64,000 nt of DNA from Pseudomonas pseudonitroreducens (GTDB lineage Bacteria > Pseudomonadota > Gammaproteobacteria > Pseudomonadales > Pseudomonadaceae): assembly GCF_021603645.1 (NCBI RefSeq), contig NZ_BQHJ01000009.1, forward strand, positions 186,001 through 250,000. The letters run 5' to 3'. The notes beneath the pieces are model-generated. The model was not told the DNA's origin. It ran no database searches and saw only the letters and a program-made list of their open reading frames with translations. This document shows, piece after piece, positions 1 to 9,298 of the stretch (position 1 is its first letter; each line of letters starts with the position of its first letter). The translations under genes and the position numbers were made by a program.

Positions 1-135
1 GAGCAGGCGCTCCTGGCGGCAGGCTTCGCCACTCAATGGCTCGTCGCAGGGGTTGCTGGCGGTGCTGGAGCAGCCGCCCAGCAGCAGTGGCAGAGCCAGG
101 GCGGCCAGCAGGTACGGTGTAGATTGCTTGCCCAT
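1..135 (-). CDS. Lipoprotein, 3' part missing (cut by window edge)
   Basis: The reading frame begins with ATG at 135 and runs off the left edge, giving 45 codons. It opens with a charged start, a hydrophobic stretch of leucines and alanines and a lipobox Leu-Gly-Gly-Cys with Cys at residue 22, so the product should be lipidated and anchored in an envelope membrane. Two further cysteines follow soon after. A GAGGGA ribosome site lies just upstream. The rest of the protein is outside the window and no family can be assigned. Confidence 0.7.
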   Translation of the reverse strand, partial: MGKQSTPYLLAALALPLLLGGCSSTASNPCDEPLSGEACRQERLL

Positions 136-246
136 GCAAGTCCCTCGGGGGCGAATGTCAGGGTTCGACCGGTCGGTGGGCGCGTCGGTTCTGCTCATGG
201 GCGAACAGCATAGCCGCTGCACTGCACAAGGGCCGCCCGGGGGGCC

Positions 247-1155
247 TCAGAGGGCCTCGAAACCAGGCAGCCGCGGCAGGCGCTCGATGAGGAAGTCGAT
301 CAGCGCGCGGGTCCGGGCCGGCAGAAAATGGCGCGAAGGATACAGCAGACTGGCCTCCTGGGTAGGCCCCTGCCATTGCGGCAGGAGCCGCTGCAGGCTG
401 CCGTCGGCCAGCAGGTCGGCCACCAGCCAGGCCGGCGTCAGGCCGAAGCCGGCACCCAGGCAGTAGCTCTCGCGGATTGCCAGGGAACTGTTCACCGTGT
501 AACGGCTGCGGGTGGCAAGGTTCAGCTCGCGGCCGTCGGCGTGGCGCAGCAGCAGGCGCTCTCCGGCATCGAGCCAGGCGAAGCGCAGGTAGTCGGCCAG
601 CGGCAGGTCTTCGGGGCTGCCCAGCACCGGCAGACGCGAAAGCCATGCGGGGGACGCGACCAGATAGCGCGGCGAACGGGCCAGCGGGCGGGCGATCAGC
701 TGCTCCGGCAGCTCGCCGCCCAGGCGCAAGGCAAGGTCGATACCTTCCTCGGCGAGGTCGACGAAGCGGTCGTTGAGCAGCAACTCGACCTCGACTTCCG
801 GGTGCAACTGCATGAACTCCAGCAGCAGCGCATTCAGGCGCAGCACGCCCAGGCTCACCGGCGCGCTGACCCGCAGGCGGCCGCGCACCTGCTCGTTTTC
901 GCCACGGGCCTGGCTGACGCCCTCGGCGTAGCTTTCCAGCGTCCGCCGGGCGTACTCATAGAAGCGGCGGCCCTGCTCGGTTGGCTGCACGCGCGTCGTG
1001 CTGCGGATCAGCAATTGCGCGCCGACCTGGCGCTCCAGCGCCGCCATGGTCTTGCTCACGGTCGGCTGGCTGCTGCCGGACTCGCGGGCAACGGCGGAAA
1101 GACTGCCCAGCTCCACGGCGCGGACGAAACAGTGCAACGCCTTGAGAGTATCCAT
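247..1155 (-). CDS. LysR-family transcriptional regulator
   Basis: A full-length 302-residue LysR regulator. The N-terminal winged helix-turn-helix covers about residues 3-62, with the usual pattern of alanine and serine residues and the recognition helix around SSQPTVSKTMAALE. The substrate-binding domain follows from about residue 90, starting at GRLRVSAPVSLG. It belongs to the broad subgroup of Pseudomonas LysR proteins that regulate a divergent neighbour. The neighbour here is a secreted SGNH hydrolase whose start lies about 105 bp away, so the shared intergenic region is the likely operator. The effector is unknown. Confidence 0.9.
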   Translation of the reverse strand: MDTLKALHCFVRAVELGSLSAVARESGSSQPTVSKTMAALERQVGAQLLIRSTTRVQPTEQGRRFYEYARRTLESYAEGVSQARGENEQVRGRLRVSAPVSLGVLRLNALLLEFMQLHPEVEVELLLNDRFVDLAEEGIDLALRLGGELPEQLIARPLARSPRYLVASPAWLSRLPVLGSPEDLPLADYLRFAWLDAGERLLLRHADGRELNLATRSRYTVNSSLAIRESYCLGAGFGLTPAWLVADLLADGSLQRLLPQWQGPTQEASLLYPSRHFLPARTRALIDFLIERLPRLPGFEAL

Positions 1156-1260
1156 GTCCTATTCGTTTATCGAATGACGGGTCTGCAAATATGCCGTCTA
1201 CCGCCGTGAATTGGAATGGTTGAGCCTGTGGCCAATCCTTCACCGATTTCGAGGAATGCC

Positions 1261-2490
1261 ATGAACAGATTGTTGCTCGCTGCCCTGATCGCCCTTGGCC
1301 TGCCGCTGGCGCAGGCGGATGACGGGCATTGGCAGGCCACCTGGAGCGCCAGCCCGCAACGCACCTGGAGCAAGGAGGTACCGCTGCCGCTGGGCGTACC
1401 GACACAGATTGGAAACCAGACACTGCGGCAGAGCGTGAAGGTCAGCCTCGGCGGCCAGCGTGTACGCATTGCGCTATCCAACGCCTATGGCAGCCAGCCG
1501 GTGGCGATTGGCGAGGCGGCCGTGGCACTGGCTGCACCGGCCGGGCGGCTGGGCGGCCCCAGCTATCGGCTGACTTTCGCCGGCCAGCCCACGGCGTACA
1601 TTGCACCGGGTGCCGAGCTGCTGAGCGATCCGCTGGACCTCGCCGTCCCGGCGCTGGGTGAACTGGCGGTGTCGATCTATCTGCCGCAGCCGACGGCCAT
1701 CGAAACCTTCCACTGGGACGGCAAGCAGCGCGTCCACGGTGGGCCGGGCGAGCAACTCGACGCTGGGCTTCTGCCGGTGGAAGGCACGATGGAAGCGCGG
1801 CTGTTCCTCGCCGATGTGCTGGTGGAAAACCCCGAGCCACGGCCGGTGGTGGCGGTGCTGGGAGACTCGATCACCGATGGCCGTGGCGCCAGCCTGGACG
1901 GCAACCAGCGCTGGCCGGACCTGCTGGCGCAGCGGCTGGCATCGCGTGGCGTGGGAGTGATCAATGCCGGCATTTCCGGCGGCCGGCTGCTCTCCGACGG
2001 CATGGGACAGAGCGCCCTGGTGCGTTTCCAGCGCGACGCACTGGGCAAGCCGGGAGTGCGGGCGGCCATCGTGTTGCTGGGCATCAACGACATCTCCTGG
2101 CCCGGCAGCACCTTCGCGCCGAACAACCCGCTGGTGCAGTACCAGGACCTGGTCGCCGGCTACCGGCAACTGATCGCCCAGGCCCATGTGCGCGGTGTGC
2201 GCATCGTCGGCGCGACCATCCTGCCGTTCGAGCGTGCCCTCAGCGGCTCGCCGATAGAGAACTACCACGCGGCCAACAAGGAAGCGCTGCGCCAGCGGGT
2301 GAACCAGTGGATTCGCCAGAGCGGGGAATTCGATGCAGTGGTGGACCTGGATGCGCACCTGCGCGACCCCGCCCACCCGCTGCGCCTGCTGCCGGCCTAC
2401 GACAGCGGCGACCACCTGCACCCCGGCGATGCGGGCAATCGCGCGATGGCGGAGAGCGTGGATATCGAGGCGTTGCTGAAGGGCATGTGA
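1261..2490 (+). CDS. Secreted SGNH/GDSL-family hydrolase
   Basis: A 409-residue esterase/lipase-like protein of the SGNH superfamily. The chosen ATG at 1261 has a GAGG site upstream and gives a clean signal peptide ending LAQA, whereas an in-frame start 45 bp earlier would bury it. Block I reads VAVLGDSITDG with the nucleophile Ser near residue 203. The block II glycine lies in NAGISGG, block III is GINDI near 273-277, and block V is DHLH with Asp near 384 and His near 387, so the catalytic set is complete. A roughly 180-residue N-terminal region precedes the catalytic domain, as in larger secreted SGNH proteins. The product should act in the periplasm or outside; the ester substrate cannot be read from sequence. 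Confidence 0.88.
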   Translation: MNRLLLAALIALGLPLAQADDGHWQATWSASPQRTWSKEVPLPLGVPTQIGNQTLRQSVKVSLGGQRVRIALSNAYGSQPVAIGEAAVALAAPAGRLGGPSYRLTFAGQPTAYIAPGAELLSDPLDLAVPALGELAVSIYLPQPTAIETFHWDGKQRVHGGPGEQLDAGLLPVEGTMEARLFLADVLVENPEPRPVVAVLGDSITDGRGASLDGNQRWPDLLAQRLASRGVGVINAGISGGRLLSDGMGQSALVRFQRDALGKPGVRAAIVLLGINDISWPGSTFAPNNPLVQYQDLVAGYRQLIAQAHVRGVRIVGATILPFERALSGSPIENYHAANKEALRQRVNQWIRQSGEFDAVVDLDAHLRDPAHPLRLLPAYDSGDHLHPGDAGNRAMAESVDIEALLKGM

Positions 2491-2572
2491 GGCCTTCCGC
2501 GAGGCCAGGTATGGCCGGGATGCGATCGCGGACGCAGTCCATTCCAACAAGATGCCTCTGTGTGCGCGTCGG

Positions 2573-2775
2573 CCCTCACCCTGACCCTCTCCCGGGGGGA
2601 GAGGGGACCGTTCGGTGCAGGATAAAATCTTCGCGTCAGCCGGTTCGGACTGCCCCCTCTCCCTGAGGGAGAGGGCAGGGGTGAGGAGAACGCATCGCTA
2701 CGGACTTCCTCGAAGAAGACAGTTGATTCTGCTTTATTGGCAAGAGTCGGCGCAGGAGCGGACTCTGTCCGCGAC
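2573..2775. repeat. Extragenic palindromic repeat (family D) plus a short REP
   Basis: This fills the gap between the SGNH gene and the PilU-like gene. Positions 2573-2687 form a long imperfect palindrome whose outer arms read CCCTCACCCT...CTCTCCC and GGGAGAGGGCAGGGGTGAG. Its centre contains TTCGGTGCAGGAT and TCGGACTGCCCCC. The same element recurs at 9442-9557, 30856-31026 and 44600-44727. A second short palindrome, GAGCGGACTCTGTCCGCGA, lies near 2755-2775. Confidence 0.85.
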
Positions 2776-2809
2776 AGGCCTGATATCGGCACGCTCGGAA
2801 CAGGCCCGC

Positions 2810-3925
2810 TCAGCTGCCGAATACCGGCCCCACGCTGTCGTCGTCCATGCCGCGCTCCAGCTTGATCTTCAGCGCCAGATCGGTACGCGAATCGGCGAAC
2901 TTCAGCGCGTCGGCCACGCTCACCCGGCCTTCCTCCAGCAGCTTGTAGAGGCTCTGGTCGAAGCTCTGCATGCCGCTCTCCAGCGCGCGTTCCACCGCGC
3001 CCTTGAGCTCGGGCAGTTCGTCGCGCTGGATGATCCCGCGAATGTGCGGCGTGCCCAGCACCAGCTCCACCGCCACCGCGCGGCGCTGATGGGTGCCGGG
3101 CACCAGGCGCTGGCCGACCAGGGCGAGGATGTTCTGCGACAGGTCGGCGAGCACCTGCGGGCGTGCTTCATCGGGGAAGAAGCGGGTGATGCGCTCGATG
3201 GCGTGGCGGCAACTGGTGCCGTGCAGGGTGGCGACGCACAGGTGGCCGGTTTCGGCATAGTGCAGCGCGTGCTGCATGGTGGCGGCGTCGCGGATCTCGC
3301 CGAGCATGATCACGTCCGGCGCCTCGCGCAGTACGTTGCGCAGCGCATCCTCGTAGCTGTGGGTGTCCAGGCCGACCTCGCGCTGGTCGATGATCGATTT
3401 CTTGTGCATGTGGAGGAATTCGATCGGGTCTTCGATGCAGACGATGTGCCCGGAGCGGTGGCGGTTGCGGAAGTCCAGCATGCTCGCCAGGGTCGTCGAC
3501 TTGCCGGCACCGGCCGCGCCGATGACCAGGATCAGCCCGCGATCCTGCATGGCCAGTTTGTCGAGGATCGACGGCAGGCCGAGGGCGGTGACGTCGGGGA
3601 TCACCTGCTTGATCAGGCGCACCACCATGGCCACTTCACCGCGCTGGAAATAGATGTTCGCGCGGAACCGCCCCACGTCCGGCACGCTCAGCGCCAGGTT
3701 CATCTCCAGGTCGCGTTCGAAGTCCTGCGCCTGGGCCGGTGACATCAGTTGCCAGGCCAGGGTCTTCACCTCGCCAGGCTGCAGCACGCGAGCGTCCGTC
3801 GGCTGGCTGTGGCCTTCGGCCTTGAGGTGCGGCGGCGCGCCAACGCTGAAGAACATGTCCGAGCCGCCACGCTCGGGCAGCAGGCGCAGATACTCGATGA
3901 CGTCGGGGAGGGTAGTGTCGCTCAT
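2810..3925 (-). CDS. PilT/PilU-family ATPase (PilU-like paralogue)
   Basis: A 371-residue hexameric secretion ATPase of the type IV pilus retraction class, cytoplasmic. The N-terminal PAS-like domain covers about residues 8-115. The core has Walker A GAAGAGKST at 136-144, Asp-box residues in IEDPIEF near 164-170, Walker B DVIMLGEIRD near 204-213 and the His box ETGHLCVATLH near 225-235. Overall pattern and length are closest to PilU (about 382 residues), but it is diverged and stands alone with no pil genes beside it. It is therefore more likely an accessory retraction ATPase than pilT or pilU. The ATG at 3925 has an AGGA site. Confidence 0.85.
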   Translation of the reverse strand: MSDTTLPDVIEYLRLLPERGGSDMFFSVGAPPHLKAEGHSQPTDARVLQPGEVKTLAWQLMSPAQAQDFERDLEMNLALSVPDVGRFRANIYFQRGEVAMVVRLIKQVIPDVTALGLPSILDKLAMQDRGLILVIGAAGAGKSTTLASMLDFRNRHRSGHIVCIEDPIEFLHMHKKSIIDQREVGLDTHSYEDALRNVLREAPDVIMLGEIRDAATMQHALHYAETGHLCVATLHGTSCRHAIERITRFFPDEARPQVLADLSQNILALVGQRLVPGTHQRRAVAVELVLGTPHIRGIIQRDELPELKGAVERALESGMQSFDQSLYKLLEEGRVSVADALKFADSRTDLALKIKLERGMDDDSVGPVFGS

Positions 3926-4039
3926 GGGGTCGTCCTTGGATGGCGAGGGGGCGCATCTGCATTGAGCCTAGCTGCAATGCCGGACGGGAGACTAGGGGAG
4001 GCTGCGGCACATCGTGTTGATGTGCCGCAGGGAAGCGCG

Positions 4040-5356
4040 TCAGGTCGACAACTGGTTGGCGAACTGGCCCACGGCGTCGACCACGCGCTGGGCGCTGTCC
4101 TGGATTTCGATGATCACCGTGCCGGCTTGCCCGAACAGTTCGAGCCCCAGCTCCGCCTGCTGCTTGCCGCGGTCGATCATCGCCACGGCCTGGCCGGCCA
4201 GTTGCTGGTTCTGCTCCACCACGCGGGTGATTTCCAGGGTGGCGGCGCTGGTGCGCGAGGCCAGTTGGCGCACCTCGTCGGCGACCACCGCAAAGCCGCG
4301 CCCCTGGTCGCCCGCGCGGGCCGCTTCGATGGCGGCGTTGAGTGCCAGCAGGTTGGTCTGGTCGGCGATGCTGCGGATGCTCTGCACCAGTGCGCCGATG
4401 GCCTGGGACTGGCGGTCCAGTGCCTCGATACCCTGGACAGCCTCCTGCATGCGGTCAGCCAGTTCGCGCATCACTTCGACCGTCTGCTGGACCACCGCGG
4501 CGCCCTTGGTGGCGCTGTCGTCGGTTGACTGCGAGGTATCGAAGGCGATGGTCGCCGCTTGGGCGACAGCGTTTTCACGGTGCACCTGCTCGGTGATCAC
4601 GGTGGCGAACTTGACCACTTTGTAGAGGCGATCGTGGGCGTCGATGATCGGGTTGTACGAGGCTTCCAGCCAGACCTCATGACCACGGCTGTCGATGCGC
4701 TTGAAGCGGCCGGTAACGAACTCGCCGCGGCGCAGCTTGGCCCAGAAGGCTTCGTACTGCGACGAGTTGTACTCGCCGGGCTCGCAGAACATCCGGTGAT
4801 GCTTGCCCTGGATCTGCGCCAGGCTGTAGCCCATGGCGTTGAGGAAGCGGTCGTTGGCGGCAAGCACTTCGCCTTGCAGGTTGAATTCGATCACCGCGGT
4901 GGAGCGTTGCAGTGCCTCGATCAGGTTCTCGTGCTCGCGGGAGTTCTCGATGGTGCGGGTGAGGTCGCTGGCGTAGATCGAGAAGCGCTGGATCGTACCG
5001 CTGCTGTCGTGCACCGGCTGCAGGATTGAGCGCAGCCAGGCCTCCTCGCCATCGCCGCGCAGCAGGCGGATCACCCCGGCCAGGTGCTCGCCGCGCTCGA
5101 GGGCGTGCTTCACCTTGAGGTGGAAGTCCAGCCCGCGCACGTGGTCGGGAATCAGCTCCAGCAAGGGGCGGCCCTTGAGCTGATCGCCGCGGTGGAGCAG
5201 CTCCTTCTCGAAGTTGGCATTCACCGACTCGATGCGCCCCCGGGGGTCGAGGAACAGCACGAGCATCTCCTCATCGAGGCTGGCGCGGATCTCCTCGACG
5301 GAGGCGAGTTCTTCACGCAGGGCGGCCAGTTCCTGCTTCAGACGCGAGTTGAACAT
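4040..5356 (-). CDS. Soluble PAS-PAS chemoreceptor (BdlA-like)
   Basis: A 438-residue methyl-accepting chemotaxis protein with no membrane segment. A short coiled coil (about 1-25) is followed by two PAS domains, roughly 28-135 and 150-255, and a C-terminal signalling hairpin. The hairpin's tip carries the conserved [20 protein letters not shown] sequence. Domain order matches Pseudomonas BdlA and Aer-type redox or oxygen sensors. The signalling region is short, as in BdlA. I start at the ATG at 5356 because upstream residues in the open frame look non-coding. The likely role is energy or redox sensing passed to CheA or to a c-di-GMP pathway; the ligand is not visible. Confidence 0.85.
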   Translation of the reverse strand: MFNSRLKQELAALREELASVEEIRASLDEEMLVLFLDPRGRIESVNANFEKELLHRGDQLKGRPLLELIPDHVRGLDFHLKVKHALERGEHLAGVIRLLRGDGEEAWLRSILQPVHDSSGTIQRFSIYASDLTRTIENSREHENLIEALQRSTAVIEFNLQGEVLAANDRFLNAMGYSLAQIQGKHHRMFCEPGEYNSSQYEAFWAKLRRGEFVTGRFKRIDSRGHEVWLEASYNPIIDAHDRLYKVVKFATVITEQVHRENAVAQAATIAFDTSQSTDDSATKGAAVVQQTVEVMRELADRMQEAVQGIEALDRQSQAIGALVQSIRSIADQTNLLALNAAIEAARAGDQGRGFAVVADEVRQLASRTSAATLEITRVVEQNQQLAGQAVAMIDRGKQQAELGLELFGQAGTVIIEIQDSAQRVVDAVGQFANQLST

Positions 5357-5492
5357 TCGTGGGCTTTCTCTAGTGGTGAGGCACGAAGGCTGCTGCCGAT
5401 TCGTTTCACCCATTGCATCGGCCGATCACGCCGCGACTTTAGCCCCGGATTGGCCGGCTTAACCCGCATGGCGCAAGGCCTGGCGCCATTTT

Positions 5493-7250
5493 TCAGGCAG
5501 TCTCCGCGGACGCCTGGCTGGCGGCGATGGCGTGGCGCAGCTGGTCGGTATCCAGCGGCTTGTGCAGCAGGTGGCTGCCGCTGGCGGCGGCCTCGCGGAG
5601 ACGCTCCGGGGAGGTGTCGCCGGTAATGATCAGCGCCGGCACCTTGCGCGAGAGGTAGCTGCGAATCCGGCGCACGGCGTCGGCACCGGTCTGGCCTTCG
5701 CCCAGGCGGTAATCGGTGAGGATCAGGTCAACGGGGGCGCGGCCGCTGTGGCTGGCCTCGATGTGCCGCTGGCAGGCAAGCAGCGCGCTGGCGCCGGGGT
5801 AGACGCGATGGCCCCAGACCTCCAGCAGGCTGCACAGCCCCTGCAGCACATCGAGCTCGTCTTCCACCACCATGATCCCCAGGCCGGGCCCGCGTTCGCT
5901 TTCTGGCAGCGGCATCGGCGGGGCTTGCAGCGGTGCCTCGGCCAGCGGTACGCGCAGGCTGAAACAGGTGCCACGGCCGGGCCGAGAGCTCAGCGTCAGG
6001 GCGTGACCGAGCAACCTTGCGGTGTGCCGCACGATGGCCAGGCCCAGGCCGAGCCCCTGCTTGCGGTCGCGTTCGGGGTTATGCAGCTGGACGAACTCGT
6101 CGAAGATCACTTCCTGCTGGCTGGCGTGGATGCCGACACCGGTGTCGATCACCTGGATCTCCAGCTCATTGCCGCGGCGCCGGCAGCCCAGCAGTACGCC
6201 GCCCTTCTGTGTATAGCGGAAGGCGTTGCTGAGCAGGTTGTCGAGGACGCGCCGGAGCAGCAGCGGATCGCTGTCGACCCACAGCCGGCTGCCGCGCACG
6301 CGCCAGCTGAGGTGGCGTTCGCTGGCAGTGCCGGCGAATTCTTCCTGCAGGTCGGCGAACAGCTTCTGCAGCGCGATCGGCTCGCGGGCAACCGGCACCA
6401 CGCCCGCGTCCAGGCGCGAGATGTCGAGCAGGCCGTTGAGCAGGTCGCCCAGGTTGCCGAGCATCGCCCGCAGGCGCGTGGCGATATCCCGCGCCTGGCG
6501 CTCGTCCACCGGCCCGCGTTCGGCGAGGGCGGAGAGGGCGCCGACGAACAGCCCGAGGGCGTGGATCGGCTGGCGCAGGTCGTGGCTGGCGGCGGCGAGG
6601 AAGCGCGACTTGGCCTGGTCGGCGGCGCGGGCGCGATCGCGCTGCGCGCGCAGGTCCTGGACCAGCTCGGAGTTCTCCTGGCGCAGGCGGATGGTCTCGC
6701 ACAGGCTGCGGTAGGTTACCCGGCTGTAGTACAGGTTGACCCCGGCCAGGCAGACGATGAAGAAGCTGTAGGTGGTGTGCTGTTCGTCGGCGCCGCCCAG
6801 GCACAGCAGCAACACCGGCAGCAGCATCGCCAGCAGCGAGCCGATGTAGGCCGGTGGATACGCCGAGAGCGAGGGCACCGCGCCGCAGACCAGGCCGGTG
6901 AGCACGATGCAGGTGAAGGCGAACAGCTGCGGGTCGCCGTGCACGAAGCCGGCCCAGCCCAGCCAGCCCCACAGCAGGCTGCTGGCCCAGGACAGCAGTG
7001 TGGCGCTCCATAGCCAGTTGCGTCCCTGCGCGCGCGCCGGGGCTTGCCGGAAGTACGTGCGTGCCAGGACAATCCGGCCTAGCGTAAGCGCGTAGAGCGC
7101 CGCCAGCCAGCACACCATCGCCGTCGGCGACAGGGCGTTGCGGAAGATGAACAGCACCGGCAGGGGAATCACCAGGTTGGCGAAGAGCACGGCGTACGAC
7201 TGGCGGAACAAGAGATCGACCAGGTCGCGCTGCTGCGGGCTGTTGTGCAT
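5493..7250 (-). CDS. Hybrid sensor histidine kinase
   Basis: A 585-residue membrane kinase. The first 180 residues hold about six hydrophobic segments with no sizeable periplasmic loop, suggesting sensing within the membrane. A coiled coil leads to the H-box ASHDLRQP with phospho-accepting His 223. The N, G1 and G2 boxes follow (DNLLSNAFRYT, DTGVGI, GLGLGLAI). A C-terminal receiver domain has its acceptor Asp near 513 in LTDYRLGEG. It is divergent from, and 27 bp from, a LuxR-type response regulator, its probable partner. The C-terminal receiver suggests an internal brake or phosphate sink. The stimulus is unknown. Confidence 0.9.
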   Translation of the reverse strand: MHNSPQQRDLVDLLFRQSYAVLFANLVIPLPVLFIFRNALSPTAMVCWLAALYALTLGRIVLARTYFRQAPARAQGRNWLWSATLLSWASSLLWGWLGWAGFVHGDPQLFAFTCIVLTGLVCGAVPSLSAYPPAYIGSLLAMLLPVLLLCLGGADEQHTTYSFFIVCLAGVNLYYSRVTYRSLCETIRLRQENSELVQDLRAQRDRARAADQAKSRFLAAASHDLRQPIHALGLFVGALSALAERGPVDERQARDIATRLRAMLGNLGDLLNGLLDISRLDAGVVPVAREPIALQKLFADLQEEFAGTASERHLSWRVRGSRLWVDSDPLLLRRVLDNLLSNAFRYTQKGGVLLGCRRRGNELEIQVIDTGVGIHASQQEVIFDEFVQLHNPERDRKQGLGLGLAIVRHTARLLGHALTLSSRPGRGTCFSLRVPLAEAPLQAPPMPLPESERGPGLGIMVVEDELDVLQGLCSLLEVWGHRVYPGASALLACQRHIEASHSGRAPVDLILTDYRLGEGQTGADAVRRIRSYLSRKVPALIITGDTSPERLREAAASGSHLLHKPLDTDQLRHAIAASQASAETA

Positions 7251-7277
7251 GTTCGAAGTGCCTCAGGGAGACGAGTG

Positions 7278-7937
7278 ATGGAAGGGATGCGCGAACTGAG
7301 GGTGTTCATCGCCGACGACCACGGCATCGTACGCGACGGTCTGCGCCTGCTACTGACGACCCTGGAAGGCGTCGAGGTGGTCGGCGAGGCGGCGGACGGC
7401 CTGCGCCTGCCGACCCTGCTGGCAGAACGGCACGCCGATCTGCTTCTGCTCGACCTGAACATGCCCGGCCTCAACCGGTTGCAGCTCATCCAGGAGCTGC
7501 GCCAGCGCCACCCCCGGCTGAAGATCCTGGTGCTCACCGCCAACACGGAAACCGCCACCGTGCGCTCGGTGCTCGACGCCGGCGTACACGGCTACCTGAG
7601 CAAGGGCGAGGACACCGGCGAGCTGCTCGAAGCCATCGCCGCCCTGCGCAGTGGCCGGCATTACCTGGCGCGGAGCCTGCGCTTGCTGCTGGACAGCCCG
7701 CACGCGCGCCCGACGGGGGAGGCCGACCTGCTGTCGGCAGTGGATCTGACCCGACGCGAACGGCAGATTCTCACCCTGGCCGCCCAGGGCCGCAGCGCGC
7801 GCGAGATCGCCGAACACTTCAGCATCAGCCCGCTGACCGTGCGCAAGCACCGCGAGAACCTCATGCGCAAGCTCGATCTGCACAGCACCGCGGAACTGAC
7901 GGCCTACGCCGTGCGCCTGGGCGTACCCAGCGCCTGA
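7278..7937 (+). CDS. LuxR/NarL-type response regulator
   Basis: A 219-residue two-domain regulator. The receiver has acidic pocket residues at 13-14 (IADDHG) and phospho-acceptor Asp 59 in LLLLDLNMPG. The LuxR helix-turn-helix near 150-210 reads LTRRERQILTLAAQGRSARE and continues to a standard recognition helix. The ATG at 7278 is chosen because CAGGGAG lies 8 bp upstream; an earlier in-frame start overlaps the divergent kinase gene. It is probably phosphorylated by the hybrid kinase encoded divergently. Targets are unknown. Confidence 0.9.
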   Translation: MEGMRELRVFIADDHGIVRDGLRLLLTTLEGVEVVGEAADGLRLPTLLAERHADLLLLDLNMPGLNRLQLIQELRQRHPRLKILVLTANTETATVRSVLDAGVHGYLSKGEDTGELLEAIAALRSGRHYLARSLRLLLDSPHARPTGEADLLSAVDLTRRERQILTLAAQGRSAREIAEHFSISPLTVRKHRENLMRKLDLHSTAELTAYAVRLGVPSA

Positions 7938-8027
7938 GTCGGCCTGTCGTCTTGCCTGCGTGCGCATGTCGCGGGTCCTGTCGGTGAGTGGTCCGCTAGA
8001 GACTAGCTCCGCACGCTGGGGGAAAAA

Positions 8028-8045
8028 ATACGGCAACTGCCGTAT
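8028..8045. promoter_or_regulatory. Short inverted repeat upstream of the lysE-type gene
   Basis: ATACGGC and GCCGTAT face each other across four bases, about 100 bp upstream of the LysE-family gene and 90 bp downstream of the LuxR regulator. A run of A precedes it and no T run follows, so an operator is more likely than a terminator. Which protein binds is unknown. Confidence 0.3.
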
Positions 8046-8141
8046 GTGCCGGGCAGGCCTCGCTCCCTAACCTTCTCTGCACGGACCGTGCGTCGCCTCG
8101 ATAGGCGCCGGCCGATACCCGATCAAGGGAAGGATCACCCC

Positions 8142-8768
8142 ATGACACTGCCTGCCTATTGGGCCTCGTTCGCCGTGGCGACGCTGGCCTTTGCCTGCAT
8201 GCCCGGCCCGGCCATTCTCTACATGACCTCGCAGACCCTTGCCCACGGCCGTCGCGCCGGCCTGCATGCCGCCCTGGGCATCCACCTGGGCTGCTACGTG
8301 CACATCTTTGCCGCCAGCGCCGGGCTCGCCGCACTGCTGCACCACGCACCGAACCTGTATCTCGCGCTGAAGCTGGCGGGTGCCGCCTACCTGATCTGGC
8401 TCGGCGGTTCGATGATCTTCGGCCGGCGCAGGTCCGACCATGGAGATGCTGTGGAGGCTCGCCCGAAGGTGCTGCGCGACAGCATGGTGGTGGAGATACT
8501 GAACCCCAAGACGGCGCTGTTCTTCCTCACCTTCCTGCCGCAGTTCGTCGACCCGACCGCGAGCCTGCCGGTGGGCCTGCAGTTCTTCATCCTGGGGATG
8601 ATCGTCAACCTGGTGTTTTCCACCGCCGACGTGCTTGCCGTGCTGTTCGCCTCGCTGCTGCTCGGTGCGCTGGGACAGGGGCGTGGGCAGCGGGTGATGC
8701 CACGGGTATGCGGTTCGATTCTGGTGGGGCTGGGGGTGATGCTGGTGGCCCGCGGCGGACCGGTGTGA
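8142..8768 (+). CDS. LysE/RhtB-family amino acid exporter
   Basis: A 208-residue inner-membrane protein with about six hydrophobic segments. It carries the LysE/RhtB signature near the N-terminus (CMPGPAILYMTSQTLAHGRR), where the Pro-Gly-Pro motif sits in the first helix, and a second hallmark NPKTALFFLTFLPQFV near residues 123-138. The ATG at 8142 follows AAGGGAAGGA. Members export amino acids or homoserine lactones by proton antiport. The exact substrate cannot be told from sequence. Confidence 0.9.
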   Translation: MTLPAYWASFAVATLAFACMPGPAILYMTSQTLAHGRRAGLHAALGIHLGCYVHIFAASAGLAALLHHAPNLYLALKLAGAAYLIWLGGSMIFGRRRSDHGDAVEARPKVLRDSMVVEILNPKTALFFLTFLPQFVDPTASLPVGLQFFILGMIVNLVFSTADVLAVLFASLLLGALGQGRGQRVMPRVCGSILVGLGVMLVARGGPV

Positions 8769-8826
8769 CGCGGGGAGGGAAGGGCAGCGCCGCTCCCTGG
8801 CTCGGGCGCGGCGCGGGCGAAGCGGA

Positions 8827-9108
8827 TCAGTCCTCGCGGCTGGTCACTTCCACCAGGTGGTAGCCGAACTGGGTCTTCACCGGACCCTGGACGACGTTCA
8901 GCGGCGCGCTGAACACGACCTGATCGAATTCACGGACCATCTGGCCCGGGCGGAAGCTGCCCAGGTCGCCGCCGCTGCGGCCGGACGGGCAGGTGGAGTT
9001 GTCGCGGGCGACGGCGGCGAAGTCCGCGCCGTTTTCGATCTGGGTCTTGAGTTCGTTGCACTTGTCTTCGCTGGAAACCAGGATGTGACGGGCAGATGCA
9101 CGGGCCAT
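8827..9108 (-). CDS. ppiC: Parvulin-type peptidyl-prolyl isomerase
   Basis: A 93-residue stand-alone parvulin, the same size as E. coli PpiC, with no signal peptide and so cytoplasmic. The ATG at 9108 has a perfect AGGAG site and immediately gives ARASARHILV, the first conserved strand. The family residues CPSGRSGGDLGSFRPGQMV and FGYHLVEV are present. It catalyses cis-trans isomerisation of peptidyl-proline bonds in folding proteins. The frame stays open far upstream but only through repeat sequence. Confidence 0.92.
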   Translation of the reverse strand: MARASARHILVSSEDKCNELKTQIENGADFAAVARDNSTCPSGRSGGDLGSFRPGQMVREFDQVVFSAPLNVVQGPVKTQFGYHLVEVTSRED

Positions 9109-9201
9109 GGGATAACTCCTGAACAGGCAGTAGGAAAAAGCGAAGCCTAGCGGATTCCGCAGGCGAACCCAATGCCAGGCGGCGGATGGTTTGCCCGCCT
9201 T

Positions 9202-9298
9202 CGTAGGATGGCGTGGAGCGCAGCGATACCCATCGAATGGTGTGCTCCGGCTGATTCGTGCCGGCTGAGGCCAATCGCGGACAGAGTCCGCTCCTACG
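9202..9298. repeat. REP-like palindromes (families B and C)
   Basis: Positions 9202-9233 carry the family B unit beginning CGTAGGATGGCGTGGAGCGC and ending in CGATACCCAT. It also occurs at 19446, 20005 (inverted) and 36031-36116. Positions 9272-9298 carry the family C palindrome ATCGCGGACAGAGTCCGCTC. Both are non-coding spacers downstream of mdaB and upstream of ppiC. Confidence 0.8.

Noticed and set aside
2397-2792. Frames across the family D palindrome (also 9302-9891, 30806-31069 and 44497-44685)
   Set aside because: The same Leu/Ser/Pro-rich peptide recurs wherever the repeat occurs, so it is repeat sequence, not a gene family.
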